Assembly (NCBI GenBank): GCA_018381425.1
Contig: JAGZRY010000068.1
Location: forward strand, 1-7,887
DNA: 7,887 nt
Source of the DNA: Haemophilus parainfluenzae
GTDB taxonomy: Bacteria; Pseudomonadota; Gammaproteobacteria; Enterobacterales; Pasteurellaceae
Direction of reading: 5' to 3'
Numbering within the stretch: the first letter of the stretch is position 1; each line of letters starts with the position of its first letter. The translations under genes and the position numbers were made by a program. Positions 1 to 5,498 of the stretch are shown in pieces. The notes below the pieces were generated by a model. The model made no database searches. It was given only the letters and a program-made list of their open reading frames with translations, and was not told the origin of the DNA.

Positions 1-132
1 GTTAATAATAAAAACAGTAAATTTAAATAACGTTGCCAAGAAAGATTAAAAAGGCCTGTTGTATTCATTCATTTTTCCTTTTTATAAAAATATTCGTATT
101 ATCTTAGCATAATAGTCAGGTAAATAAATAAC

Positions 133-171
133 AAAAAAATGTGGCTAAATAATACAATTTAGCCACATTTT
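133..171 (-). terminator. Intrinsic terminator of glpT
   Basis: On the minus strand, 22 bases past the glpT stop codon, a 15-bp perfect stem (136-150 paired with 157-171) with a 6-base loop is followed by a run of seven U residues (the A-run 133-139 on the plus strand). This is a classic Rho-independent terminator. The plus-strand side has only a short interrupted T-run, so it may also work weakly in the other direction for a gene left of the window. Confidence 0.9.
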
Positions 172-193
172 AATTTAGGTAAAATAATATTTA

Positions 194-1522
194 TTACGCT
201 GCATTCGGCTTATGGAGTAAGGTAAAAGCAATGAAACCAAATCCTAAGAAGCAAGAAACGATCAAGGCATAAAAACCACCATCCCAGCCAAATAAGTCGA
301 CCAATTTGCCCATTACATAGCCTGCACTCGCAGAACCTAATAAGTAACCGAATAGCCCGGTTAGACCTGTCGCTGTACCGGTTGCCACACGTGGTACAAG
401 GTCTGCCGCTTGAAGCCCGATCATCATTACTGGACCATAAATTAAGAAACCGATAGCTACAAGACAAATATTATCTACGAGTGGATTTCCTTCTGGGTTT
501 TTCCAATAAACAATAATCGCGATTAATACACCGGTTAGGAATAATAACATCGGCGGTGCACGGTGACCTTTGAAGACTTTATCACTCAAATAACCACTAG
601 CAAGCATACCAAAGATACCTGCATATTCGTAAAGGAAATACGCCCAACTTTGTTTGTCTACAGAGAAGTGTTTCACTTCTTTTAGATACGTTGGTGCCCA
701 GTCAATGATGCCATAACGAATGAAATACACAAATACGTTCGCAAGTGCAATCGCCCATAAGAACTTATTATTAATGATGTATTTCATGAAAATATCTTTA
801 GAAGAAAGCGTGTGAGCCGATTCGACTTTCTCTACGATTTTTTCACCTTTCCATTCATCTACCGGTGGTAACCCTTGTGATTCTGGAGTATCGCGCATTA
901 AATAGAACATGATGAATGCCAATACAATCGCGATTAAGGCTGGTAAATAGAATAAAGATTGCCATACGCCGAAAATCGATAAACCGAGGATCGCTAATGG
1001 ACCAATTAAACCACCACCTAAGTTATGCGATACGTTCCACCAGCTCCACCAAACACCACGTTCAGAAACCGAGAACCAGTTGGTCATTGTTTTTGCACCT
1101 GGTGGATATCCCATTCCTTGGAACCAGCCATTTAATGCAGCTAACACAATCATCAATGGAATAGAAGAAAGCACGCCTGGTACTAAACCGAAAATTAAGC
1201 TCACTAATGCAGAACCTAATAAACCAATAGTAATAAAATATTTAGGATTACTTCGGTCAGAAATATTCCCCATAATGAACTTACTAAAACCGTAAGCCAG
1301 TGATAACGCTACCCCAACTGTACCTAAATCAGCTTTAGTAAAGCCATATTCATCAATAAGATAAGGAATTGCTAAAGAAAAGTTTTTGCGGATAAGATAA
1401 TAAGCCGCATACCCGATAAATACTCCAGCAAATACCTGCCAACGTAATTTTTTATACTCGGCATCTGTTCTAGAACTTTCAATTCTTGGTGCTGGAGGAG
1501 ATGCTTTTAAGAATGAAAACAT
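194..1522 (-). CDS. glpT: GlpT, glycerol-3-phosphate:phosphate antiporter (MFS)
   Basis: This inner-membrane transporter of the major facilitator superfamily (organophosphate:Pi antiporter family) imports sn-glycerol-3-phosphate in exchange for inorganic phosphate. The 442 residues align with E. coli GlpT (452 aa) almost end to end, including GYAAYYLIRKNF, FSKFIMG, DRSNP, GWFQGMG, RYGIIDWAPTYLKEVKHF and FLIYGPVMMIGL. The residues that hold substrate phosphate in E. coli GlpT are present: R45, R269 and a histidine at 166 (H165 in E. coli, shifted by one insertion); lysine 81 matches K80. The hydrophobicity pattern fits 12 membrane helices with a charged central loop around residues 210-245. 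The start is supported by AGGAGAA (1528-1534 on the minus strand) at normal spacing. The gene is monocistronic here, divergent from gloA, with its own terminator. No glpQ, glpF or glpK is visible nearby. UhpT or PgtP are less likely given the close GlpT match. Confidence 0.96.
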   Translation of the reverse strand: MFSFLKASPPAPRIESSRTDAEYKKLRWQVFAGVFIGYAAYYLIRKNFSLAIPYLIDEYGFTKADLGTVGVALSLAYGFSKFIMGNISDRSNPKYFITIGLLGSALVSLIFGLVPGVLSSIPLMIVLAALNGWFQGMGYPPGAKTMTNWFSVSERGVWWSWWNVSHNLGGGLIGPLAILGLSIFGVWQSLFYLPALIAIVLAFIMFYLMRDTPESQGLPPVDEWKGEKIVEKVESAHTLSSKDIFMKYIINNKFLWAIALANVFVYFIRYGIIDWAPTYLKEVKHFSVDKQSWAYFLYEYAGIFGMLASGYLSDKVFKGHRAPPMLLFLTGVLIAIIVYWKNPEGNPLVDNICLVAIGFLIYGPVMMIGLQAADLVPRVATGTATGLTGLFGYLLGSASAGYVMGKLVDLFGWDGGFYALIVSCFLGFGFIAFTLLHKPNAA

Positions 1523-1560
1523 CTTTGTTCTCCTATAATAATTTACAACTTGTCGTATCC

Positions 1561-1583
1561 TTGTAATAGCTAGGCCACTACAA
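1561..1583 (-). promoter_or_regulatory. Hairpin in the glpT leader, function unknown
   Basis: Read as minus-strand RNA, this segment forms a 10-bp stem (1574-1583 with 1561-1570) with a CUA loop, two pairs being G-U. It ends 38 bases upstream of the glpT start codon. On the plus strand the two wobble positions become A-C mismatches, so the fold favours the glpT transcript. No U-run follows, so it is not a terminator. It might be an mRNA leader structure, or as DNA an imperfect inverted-repeat operator. I could not place a convincing glpT promoter relative to it. Confidence 0.3.
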
Positions 1584-1714
1584 CGAGAAACAGATTACCA
1601 AAGCCGAATATGAAACAGAGCTCCGACCACTCCAAATGATTAGTTCATTTTCGTTATTTAAACGACTCTAATTTCTGGGATAAATTACGTCCTAAGTCTA
1701 TTTAAAAATTTCTA

Positions 1715-1723
1715 TGTTATAAT
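1715..1723 (+). promoter_or_regulatory. Probable extended -10 promoter of gloA
   Basis: TGTTATAAT is a perfect TATAAT hexamer (1718-1723) preceded by the TG of an extended -10 element, 32 bases upstream of the gloA start codon. No good -35 hexamer stands at 16-18 bases, which is typical of extended -10 promoters. It would drive gloA and rnt, giving a leader of roughly 25 bases. Confidence 0.6.
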
Positions 1724-1755
1724 ACCGACCAACCCAATAAAAAAAGGATAATAAG

Positions 1756-2163
1756 ATGAGAATTTTACACACCATGCTTCGAGTGGGTGATTTAGACCGC
1801 TCTATTAAATTTTATCAAGACGTTTTAGGTATGCGTTTATTACGCACAAGTGAAAACCCTGAGTATAAATATTCACTGGCCTTTTTAGGTTACGAGGATG
1901 GTGAGAGTGCAACTGAAATTGAATTAACATACAACTGGGGCGTGACTGAATATGAGCTTGGTAATGCTTACGGTCATATTGCTATTGGCGTAGATGATAT
2001 TTACGCAACTTGTGAAGCGGTACGTGCTAATGGCGGTAAAGTAACTCGCGAAGCTGGCCCTGTTAAAGGTGGCACAACCGTGATTGCATTCGTTGAAGAT
2101 CCAGATGGTTATAAGATCGAGTTTATCGAAAATAAAAGTGCAAAATCAGCTTTAGGGAATTAA
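1756..2163 (+). CDS. gloA: Lactoylglutathione lyase (glyoxalase I)
   Basis: This cytoplasmic enzyme converts the hemithioacetal of methylglyoxal and glutathione to S-lactoylglutathione, the first step of methylglyoxal detoxification. The protein is 135 residues, the same length as E. coli GloA, and nearly collinear with it (for example [49 protein letters not shown]). All four metal ligands of the E. coli enzyme (Ni2+ preferred) are at identical positions: H5, E56, H74 and E122. It is a single-domain member of the vicinal oxygen chelate fold. The start is set by AAGGA at 1744-1748, 7 bases upstream. It is followed after 10 bases by rnt, whose Shine-Dalgarno overlaps the gloA stop codon, so the two are cotranscribed and probably translationally linked. 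gloA next to rnt is also the order I recall in H. influenzae (HI0323-HI0324). Confidence 0.97.
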   Translation: MRILHTMLRVGDLDRSIKFYQDVLGMRLLRTSENPEYKYSLAFLGYEDGESATEIELTYNWGVTEYELGNAYGHIAIGVDDIYATCEAVRANGGKVTREAGPVKGGTTVIAFVEDPDGYKIEFIENKSAKSALGN

Positions 2164-2173
2164 GGAATACATT

Positions 2174-2863
2174 GTGTCAGATACACCTGAAATTCCTTAT
2201 CACCACCAATTAAAAAATCGGTTTCGCGGCTACTTTCCTGTCATTATTGATGTGGAAACGGCTGGGTTTGATGCCAAAAAAGATGCGCTTTTAGAACTTG
2301 CGGCAATCACCTTAAAAATGGATGATAATGGCAATTTACACCCCGATCAAAAATGCCATTTTCATATTGAGCCATTTGAAGGTGCGAATATTAATCCGGA
2401 ATCACTCAAATTTAACGGGATTGATATTCACAATCCATTGCGAGGTGCCGTATCTGAATTAGATGCCATCACAGGATTGTTCCAAATGGTGCGTCGAGGA
2501 CAAAAAGATTCTGAATGTCAGCGTTCTATTATCGTGGCACATAATGCGGCTTTTGACCAAAGCTTCGTGATGGCTGCTGCTGAACGTACGGGCGTAAAAC
2601 GCAACCCATTCCACCCTTTCGGGATGTTTGATACCGCAACGCTTGCCGGTTTTATGTTTGGACAAACGGTTCTCATCAAAGCATGCCAGGCGGCAAAAAT
2701 TCCTTTTGATGGTAAACAAGCACACTCTGCGCTATATGACACCGAACGCACTGCGGAATTATTCTGCTATATGGTCAATCACTTAAAAGATCTTGGTGGT
2801 TTTCCGCATATTGCTCAAACCGATGAAACGGGAAAAACTACTGAAAATCAGACTGCACTTTAA
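2174..2863 (+). CDS. rnt: Ribonuclease T (DEDDh 3'-5' exonuclease), GTG start
   Basis: RNase T trims the 3' ends of tRNA precursors (end turnover of the CCA terminus), 5S and 23S rRNA and other small RNAs; it works as a homodimer. The 229 residues match E. coli RNase T (215 aa) throughout, with a short N-terminal insertion and a longer C-terminal tail (about residues 205-229, rich in T, E and G). The DEDDh catalytic set is complete: D26 and E28 (IIDVETAGF), D128 (AHNAAFD), H184 and D189 ([10 protein letters not shown]). The start is GTG at 2174, supported by AAGGA at 2162-2166 with 7-base spacing and by the conserved MSD N-terminus; no in-frame ATG fits the family. The ribosome binding site overlaps the TAA of gloA, indicating coupling. 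No convincing terminator follows; the next transcript has its own promoter within 30 bases of the stop. Confidence 0.97.
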   Translation: MSDTPEIPYHHQLKNRFRGYFPVIIDVETAGFDAKKDALLELAAITLKMDDNGNLHPDQKCHFHIEPFEGANINPESLKFNGIDIHNPLRGAVSELDAITGLFQMVRRGQKDSECQRSIIVAHNAAFDQSFVMAAAERTGVKRNPFHPFGMFDTATLAGFMFGQTVLIKACQAAKIPFDGKQAHSALYDTERTAELFCYMVNHLKDLGGFPHIAQTDETGKTTENQTAL

Positions 2864-2889
2864 TTTTCAAAATTTTTTAGAAAAAAGAC

Positions 2890-2918
2890 TTGCAATCGTT
2901 TTCGGTTTACCGTATTTT
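2890..2918 (+). promoter_or_regulatory. Promoter of the histidine leader and transporter
   Basis: TTGCAA (2890-2895) and TATTTT (2913-2918) are separated by exactly 17 bases, a good sigma-70 promoter. A/T-tract DNA immediately upstream (about 2868-2889) could serve as an UP element. Transcription would start near 2925, giving about 36 bases before the leader-peptide start codon at 2961. The position between rnt and the leader supports an independent transcription unit, though read-through from rnt into the attenuator is possible because no terminator separates them. Confidence 0.7.
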
Positions 2919-2960
2919 AAAAATTAATTCAATTTAGTTATCTAAATAAGAGAGTTTCAA

Positions 2961-3005
2961 ATGAACTTTATTCTTCGTCACCATCATCGCCATTCAACTG
3001 AATAA
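2961..3005 (+). CDS. Histidine leader peptide of a transcription attenuator
   Basis: This short ORF encodes MNFILRHHHRHSTE: four histidines within five codons (2979-2993), of the same type as the HisL leader of E. coli, which has seven in a row. An AGAG-type Shine-Dalgarno lies at 2950-2953. Its role is to sense charged tRNA-His. A ribosome that stalls at the His codons leaves the bases from about 3004 onward free; one that reaches the stop codon (3003-3005) covers them. The stop codon falls on the first bases of the downstream antiterminator helix, as expected for attenuation. It precedes a transporter gene rather than a his biosynthesis operon, so I give no gene symbol. The identification rests on the His run and the hairpins that follow. 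Confidence 0.88.
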   Translation: MNFILRHHHRHSTE

Positions 3006-3110
3006 TCTTTCAGGCTGTTGGTGTGCTTGGAAGATTTCTTCCGAGCTGACAAGATAAAGATCCAAAAAAATCTTACCCCTCGGAAGGCAACTTTCGAGGG
3101 GTTTTGTTTT
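2979..3110 (+). promoter_or_regulatory. Ribosome-mediated histidine attenuator
   Basis: I can draw the competing folds directly. Termination state: hairpin C:D, 3025-3033 with 3038-3046 (9 bp, one G-U, AUUU loop), plus terminator E:F, 3075-3086 with 3091-3102. Antitermination state: B:C, 3004-3015 with 3025-3036 (12 bp, two G-U), plus D:E, 3038-3045 with 3079-3086 (8 bp, perfect). A weaker A:B pairing, CACCA 2979-2983 with TGGTG 3019-3023, uses the His codons themselves. Low charged tRNA-His would stall the ribosome in the His run, free B, form B:C and D:E, and let transcription continue into the transporter. Sufficient histidine would give termination. The scheme matches the six-segment his attenuator of enterobacteria; the hand-drawn folds have no computed energies. 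Confidence 0.85.
3075..3110 (+). terminator. Attenuator terminator (conditional)
   Basis: A 12-bp stem (3075-3086 with 3091-3102, one G-U) is capped by a GCAA tetraloop of the GNRA class and followed by TTTTGTTTT. It is a strong intrinsic terminator lying 70 bases past the leader-peptide stop and 102 bases before the transporter start. Its left arm is also the partner of the antiterminator segment 3038-3045, which makes it conditional. Confidence 0.92.
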
Positions 3111-3136
3111 ATCATTAATTACAGGAGTTTATTACT

Positions 3137-3193
3137 ATGCGACATTTAATCTTAAACCAATTTTCTTTTATGCGACCTTTTTCTTTTAATTAA
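3137..3193 (+). CDS. Possible second small ORF between attenuator and transporter
   Basis: This 18-codon ORF, MRHLILNQFSFMRPFSFN, has a good Shine-Dalgarno (AGGAG, 3123-3127, 9-base spacing) and ends 18 bases before the transporter start, in the same frame. It lies downstream of the attenuator terminator, so it is transcribed only on read-through. The sequence contains two partial repeats: ATGCGAC occurs at its start and again at 3170-3176, and Phe-Ser-Phe occurs twice. Four phenylalanines recall Phe leader peptides, but no terminator or competing hairpin follows before the transporter. It may couple translation to the transporter, be an unrecognised small protein, or be chance. Function is unknown. 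Confidence 0.4.
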   Translation: MRHLILNQFSFMRPFSFN

Positions 3194-3211
3194 TCAATAA
3201 GGAACAACAAT

Positions 3212-4564
3212 ATGCTATCGAATCCCGTTGTTATTTCAATTGTCGTGCTACTGGCGTTAAGCTTGCTGCGCGTAAACGTGGTTATCGCACTGGTGATTTC
3301 CGCTCTGACTGCAGGCTTATGTGGTGACTTAGGTTTAGGAAAAACCATTGAAGCCTTTACAGGTGGTTTAGGTGGTGGTGCTGAAGTAGCGATGAATTAC
3401 GCCATGTTAGGCGCTTTCGCCATTGCGATTTCAAAATCTGGCATCACTGATTTGCTTGCCTACAAAATCATTACCCGAATGAATAAAACACCAACTGGCA
3501 AAAATTTAGCTTGGTTTAAATATACGCTACTTAGTATTTTACTTTTATTCGCCATTTCATCCCAAAACTTACTCCCAGTGCACATTGCGTTTATCCCGAT
3601 TGTTGTGCCGCCGTTACTTTCTATTTTTAACCGTTTAAAAATCGACCGTCGTGCAGTCGCTTGTATTATTACCTTCGGTTTAACGGCAACCTATATGATC
3701 TTACCTGTCGGTTTCGGGAAAATCTTTATTGAAAGTGTTTTAGTTAAAAATATCAATCTTGCTGGTGCATCACTCGGCTTACAAACTAGTGTAGGTGAAG
3801 TTTCTCTTGCTATGCTTATCCCTGTTTCAGGTATGATTCTTGGTTTACTCACTGCTGTGTTTGTTACCTATCGCAAACCGCGCGAGTATGTTGTGACAAC
3901 GACTGAACCAACTACAACTGAAATTGAACAACACATTGCAAACATTAAACCTATCCAAATTACCGCAAGTGCGGTCGCAATTGTCGCGACTTTTGCCACA
4001 CAGCTTTTCACAAGCTCTACAATTATTGGTGGTTTAGTCGGTTTAACAATTTTCGGTGTATTCGGTATCTTCAAACTCAAGGAAAGTAATGATATTTTCC
4101 AACAAGGCTTACGTTTAATGGCGATGATCGGCTTTGTTATGATTGCAGCGTCTGGTTTCGCTAATGTGATTAATACCACAAGTGGTGTGAAAGAATTAGT
4201 TGATGCACTTTCAACTGGTGCGATTCAAAGTAAAGGCGTTGCGGCATTTTTAATGTTACTCGTTGGGTTATTGATTACCATGGGTATTGGTTCTTCTTTC
4301 TCAACTGTACCAATTATCACCTCAATTTATGTACCACTTTGCCTCTCTTTTGGTTTCTCACCACTTGCGACAGTAGCTATCGTAGGTGTAGCAGCAGCAT
4401 TAGGGGATGCGGGTTCACCGGCTTCTGACTCAACACTCGGGCCGACATCCGGTTTAAATATAGATGGTAAACACGACCACATTTGGGATTCTGTTGTGCC
4501 AACCTTTATTCACTACAATATCCCACTATTAGCATTCGGTTGGATTGCAGCCATAACCCTTTAA
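3212..4564 (+). CDS. NhaC/YuiF-family membrane transporter, probable histidine importer
   Basis: This 450-residue polytopic inner-membrane protein belongs to the sodium/proton antiporter-like NhaC/YuiF group and matches my recollection of H. influenzae HI0325. The N-terminus starts directly with a membrane segment (residues 3-37). Further hydrophobic segments lie at about 58-75, 104-140, 148-172, 197-220, 249-290, 300-320, 342-395 and 430-450, with a hydrophilic loop near 221-247. A conserved signature, GDAGSPASDSTLGPTSGLN (398-416), lies in the C-terminal half. The start has AAGGAA at 3199-3204, 7 bases upstream. Family annotation alone would say Na+/H+ antiporter, but the His attenuator upstream makes histidine (or a histidine-containing compound), perhaps in symport or exchange with an ion, the more probable substrate. 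That assignment is inference from regulation. By memory, such proteins have been called HisT or YuiF in comparative-genomics work; I leave the symbol blank. A terminator follows 9 bases after the stop. Confidence 0.85.
   Translation: MLSNPVVISIVVLLALSLLRVNVVIALVISALTAGLCGDLGLGKTIEAFTGGLGGGAEVAMNYAMLGAFAIAISKSGITDLLAYKIITRMNKTPTGKNLAWFKYTLLSILLLFAISSQNLLPVHIAFIPIVVPPLLSIFNRLKIDRRAVACIITFGLTATYMILPVGFGKIFIESVLVKNINLAGASLGLQTSVGEVSLAMLIPVSGMILGLLTAVFVTYRKPREYVVTTTEPTTTEIEQHIANIKPIQITASAVAIVATFATQLFTSSTIIGGLVGLTIFGVFGIFKLKESNDIFQQGLRLMAMIGFVMIAASGFANVINTTSGVKELVDALSTGAIQSKGVAAFLMLLVGLLITMGIGSSFSTVPIITSIYVPLCLSFGFSPLATVAIVGVAAALGDAGSPASDSTLGPTSGLNIDGKHDHIWDSVVPTFIHYNIPLLAFGWIAAITL
3967..3975 (+). 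repeat. DNA uptake signal (AAGTGCGGT) in the transporter gene
   Basis: An exact Haemophilus-type 9-base uptake core. It sits in a short inverted repeat, ACCGC-AAGT-GCGGT (3962-3975), in the codons that follow the cytoplasmic-looking loop of the transporter. Confidence 0.85.
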
Positions 4565-4574
4565 TCGTTATAAT
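4545..4574 (+). promoter_or_regulatory. Probable priC promoter inside the end of the transporter gene
   Basis: TTGCAG (4545-4550) and a perfect TATAAT (4569-4574) are separated by 18 bases. The -35 lies in the last codons of the transporter gene and the -10 just after its stop codon. Transcription would start near 4581, inside the transporter's terminator hairpin and about 22 bases before the priC start codon. Such a transcript lacks most of the left arm of the hairpin, so the priC ribosome binding site would be open. Confidence 0.6.
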
Positions 4575-4602
4575 CCCTGCATACATTATGCGGGGATTTT
4601 TT
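4573..4602 (+). terminator. Transporter terminator overlapping the priC ribosome binding site
   Basis: A 10-bp stem (4573-4582 with 4588-4597, one G-U) with a 5-base loop is followed by six T residues (4597-4602) that run directly into the priC ATG at 4603. The right arm contains the GGGGA (4592-4596) that serves as the priC Shine-Dalgarno. Any transcript that reads through from the transporter therefore carries the priC ribosome binding site in a stable stem. Confidence 0.85.
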
Positions 4603-5184
4603 ATGTCTATTCAATCATTACTCAATACGCTAGAGCAAAAAGTACAGCAACTGACTCAAGCCTATCAAACTGACTCTGATAAAAAAATCAACGCGAAATT
4701 TAACCGCACTTTATTTACCGAAGATTTTGAAACCGTCGGTTTTTATCTCAAAGAAATCCAGCAGAGCTTAACTAAGCTATCTAATATCCCCCATCAAAAT
4801 GAAGAGCAAATTGTATTTATGGCAGAACATCTTTTAGGGCAATGTAGCGTCTTAACGGAAGCCATGAATCGCAAGCATAAAAAGCCCATTCAACCGAAAA
4901 TAGCAGAGCCACAAGTTGCAAGCAGTAAATCACAACATAGCATTCATCGACTTCCGCCAAGAGAGCGTCTAGAAAAATATTATGAAGCCTTGCAGCAACT
5001 CACGGAAAAATACGAAGAAGCTAAAGCACAAGCGAATACGGCTCAAACAGATATTCAACGAGATGTACATAAGCAAACAGCCGCAATTTATTTAACGCGT
5101 CGTCAAAAATGTTTAGAAGCCATTGAGACCTTAGAAGAATACCTTGCCTTCAAAGAAGCACAAGAAAGTGCGGTCAAAAAATAA
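4603..5184 (+). CDS. priC: PriC, primosomal replication protein N''
   Basis: PriC takes part in PriA/Rep-dependent restart of stalled replication forks, binding SSB and ssDNA and helping load DnaB. The 193-residue protein resembles E. coli PriC (175 aa): an N-terminal helix (SLLNTLEQKVQQL), KFNRTLF (32-38), AEHLLGQ (74-80), a basic linker (89-115), then LPPRERLEKYYEAL (117-130) and a long charged helical region to the end. Sequence identity in this family is low, so the call rests on motif order, length and helical character. I chose the ATG at 4603 because GGGGA stands 6 bases upstream and the family begins here. The frame stays open upstream to 4483, but that would overlap the transporter by 82 bases and add residues with no family match; ATG 4588 lacks a Shine-Dalgarno. 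An exact uptake signal lies in the last codons. It converges on tRNA-Ser. Confidence 0.85.
   Translation: MSIQSLLNTLEQKVQQLTQAYQTDSDKKINAKFNRTLFTEDFETVGFYLKEIQQSLTKLSNIPHQNEEQIVFMAEHLLGQCSVLTEAMNRKHKKPIQPKIAEPQVASSKSQHSIHRLPPRERLEKYYEALQQLTEKYEEAKAQANTAQTDIQRDVHKQTAAIYLTRRQKCLEAIETLEEYLAFKEAQESAVKK
4703..4711 (-). repeat. DNA uptake signal in priC, reverse orientation
   Basis: ACCGCACTT on the plus strand is the exact reverse complement of the uptake core. It encodes part of the conserved NRTLF motif of PriC, so it is embedded in a conserved protein segment. Confidence 0.85.
5166..5174 (+). repeat. DNA uptake signal at the 3' end of priC
   Basis: An exact AAGTGCGGT followed by an A-rich stretch (CAAAAAAT), resembling the extended uptake consensus with its downstream A/T segment. 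It occupies the last codons of priC. Confidence 0.88.
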
Positions 5185-5210
5185 GATCTTTTTGAAATAG
5201 AGTGAAAAGC

Positions 5211-5245
5211 AAAAATCCCTAAATCTTTCGACTTAGGGATTTTTT
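5211..5245. terminator. Bidirectional terminator between priC and tRNA-Ser
   Basis: A 12-bp stem (5211-5222 with 5233-5244) with a 10-base loop is flanked by an A-run on the left and a T-run on the right. It can therefore end priC transcription on the plus strand and tRNA-Ser transcription on the minus strand. It begins 26 bases after the priC stop and ends 8 bases from the CCA end of the tRNA. Confidence 0.88.
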
Positions 5246-5253
5246 GTATTTGA

Positions 5254-5343
5254 TGGCGGAGGAAGTGAGATTCGAACTCACGGAGGGCGTAAACCCTCGC
5301 CGGTTTTCAAGACCGGTGCCTTCAACCACTCGACCATTCCTCC
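5254..5343 (-). tRNA. tRNA-Ser, anticodon UGA
   Basis: The minus strand holds a full 90-base class II tRNA. The 7-bp acceptor stem GGAGGAA pairs with TTCCTCC, followed by discriminator G (a serine identity element) and an encoded CCA. The D-arm region GGTCGAGTGGTTGAAGGC, the anticodon stem CCGGT/ACCGG with loop CUUGAAA, and T-loop TTCGAAT are canonical. The anticodon TGA is at 5307-5309 and reads UCN serine codons, mainly UCA and UCG. A long variable arm (GAGGG paired with CCCTC) is present, as required for serine. The sequence matches E. coli tRNA-Ser(UGA) closely across the D and anticodon arms (GGTTGAAGGCACCGGTCTTG). Confidence 0.98.
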
Positions 5344-5361
5344 GTGATTTAAGCGAGGTGA

Positions 5362-5390
5362 ATAATACGTTTTTTCCCCCACCCCGTCAA
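5362..5390 (-). promoter_or_regulatory. Promoter of tRNA-Ser
   Basis: On the minus strand, TTGACG (5385-5390) and TATTAT (5362-5367) are separated by exactly 17 bases, a near-consensus sigma-70 promoter 18 bases before the mature tRNA. The spacer is strikingly G-rich then A-rich (GGGGTGGGGGAAAAAA). The bases after the -10 (TCACCTCGC) are moderately GC-rich, as in stringently controlled stable-RNA promoters, though this is only suggestive. Confidence 0.85.
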
Positions 5391-5457
5391 GCAAGAAAAT
5401 AAAAAAATTATCTGACTGACTACTTTTAAATCACAATGTTTTAAAAATACACAAAAT

Positions 5458-5482
5458 AAAAAACGGAACCTATTGGTTCCGT
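5458..5482 (-). terminator. Intrinsic terminator of rne
   Basis: On the minus strand, 16 bases after the rne stop codon, ACGGAACC pairs perfectly with GGTTCCGT (8 bp, 5475-5482 with 5463-5470) around a 4-base loop and is followed by six U residues (5458-5463). It separates rne from the codirectional tRNA-Ser gene, which has its own promoter. Confidence 0.92.
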
Positions 5483-5498
5483 CTTTATGATTAAGATA

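Noticed and set aside
1..132. Coding or RNA gene at the left edge
   Set aside because: AT-rich sequence with frequent stops in all frames and no hairpin, promoter or tRNA pattern that I can support.
1651..1665. Inverted repeat TCGTT-ATTTA-AACGA upstream of gloA and glpT as a GlpR operator
   Set aside because: The spacing of the half-sites does not match the GlpR consensus I know; five-base arms in AT-rich DNA can be chance.
2864..2889. Possible rnt terminator in the T-run and A-run after the stop codon
   Set aside because: The only self-complementary pairing is A/T-only with a loop of one to two bases, so it is not a plausible terminator; the tract is more likely promoter-upstream DNA.
3137..3211. 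The Phe-containing small ORF as a second, phenylalanine-specific attenuator
   Set aside because: Only four Phe codons, not contiguous, and no terminator or competing hairpins before the transporter start codon.
4483..4602. Forty-residue N-terminal extension of priC (ATG at 4483 or 4588)
   Set aside because: It overlaps the transporter gene and its terminator, has no Shine-Dalgarno, and the extra residues match nothing in PriC; ATG 4603 has GGGGA six bases upstream.
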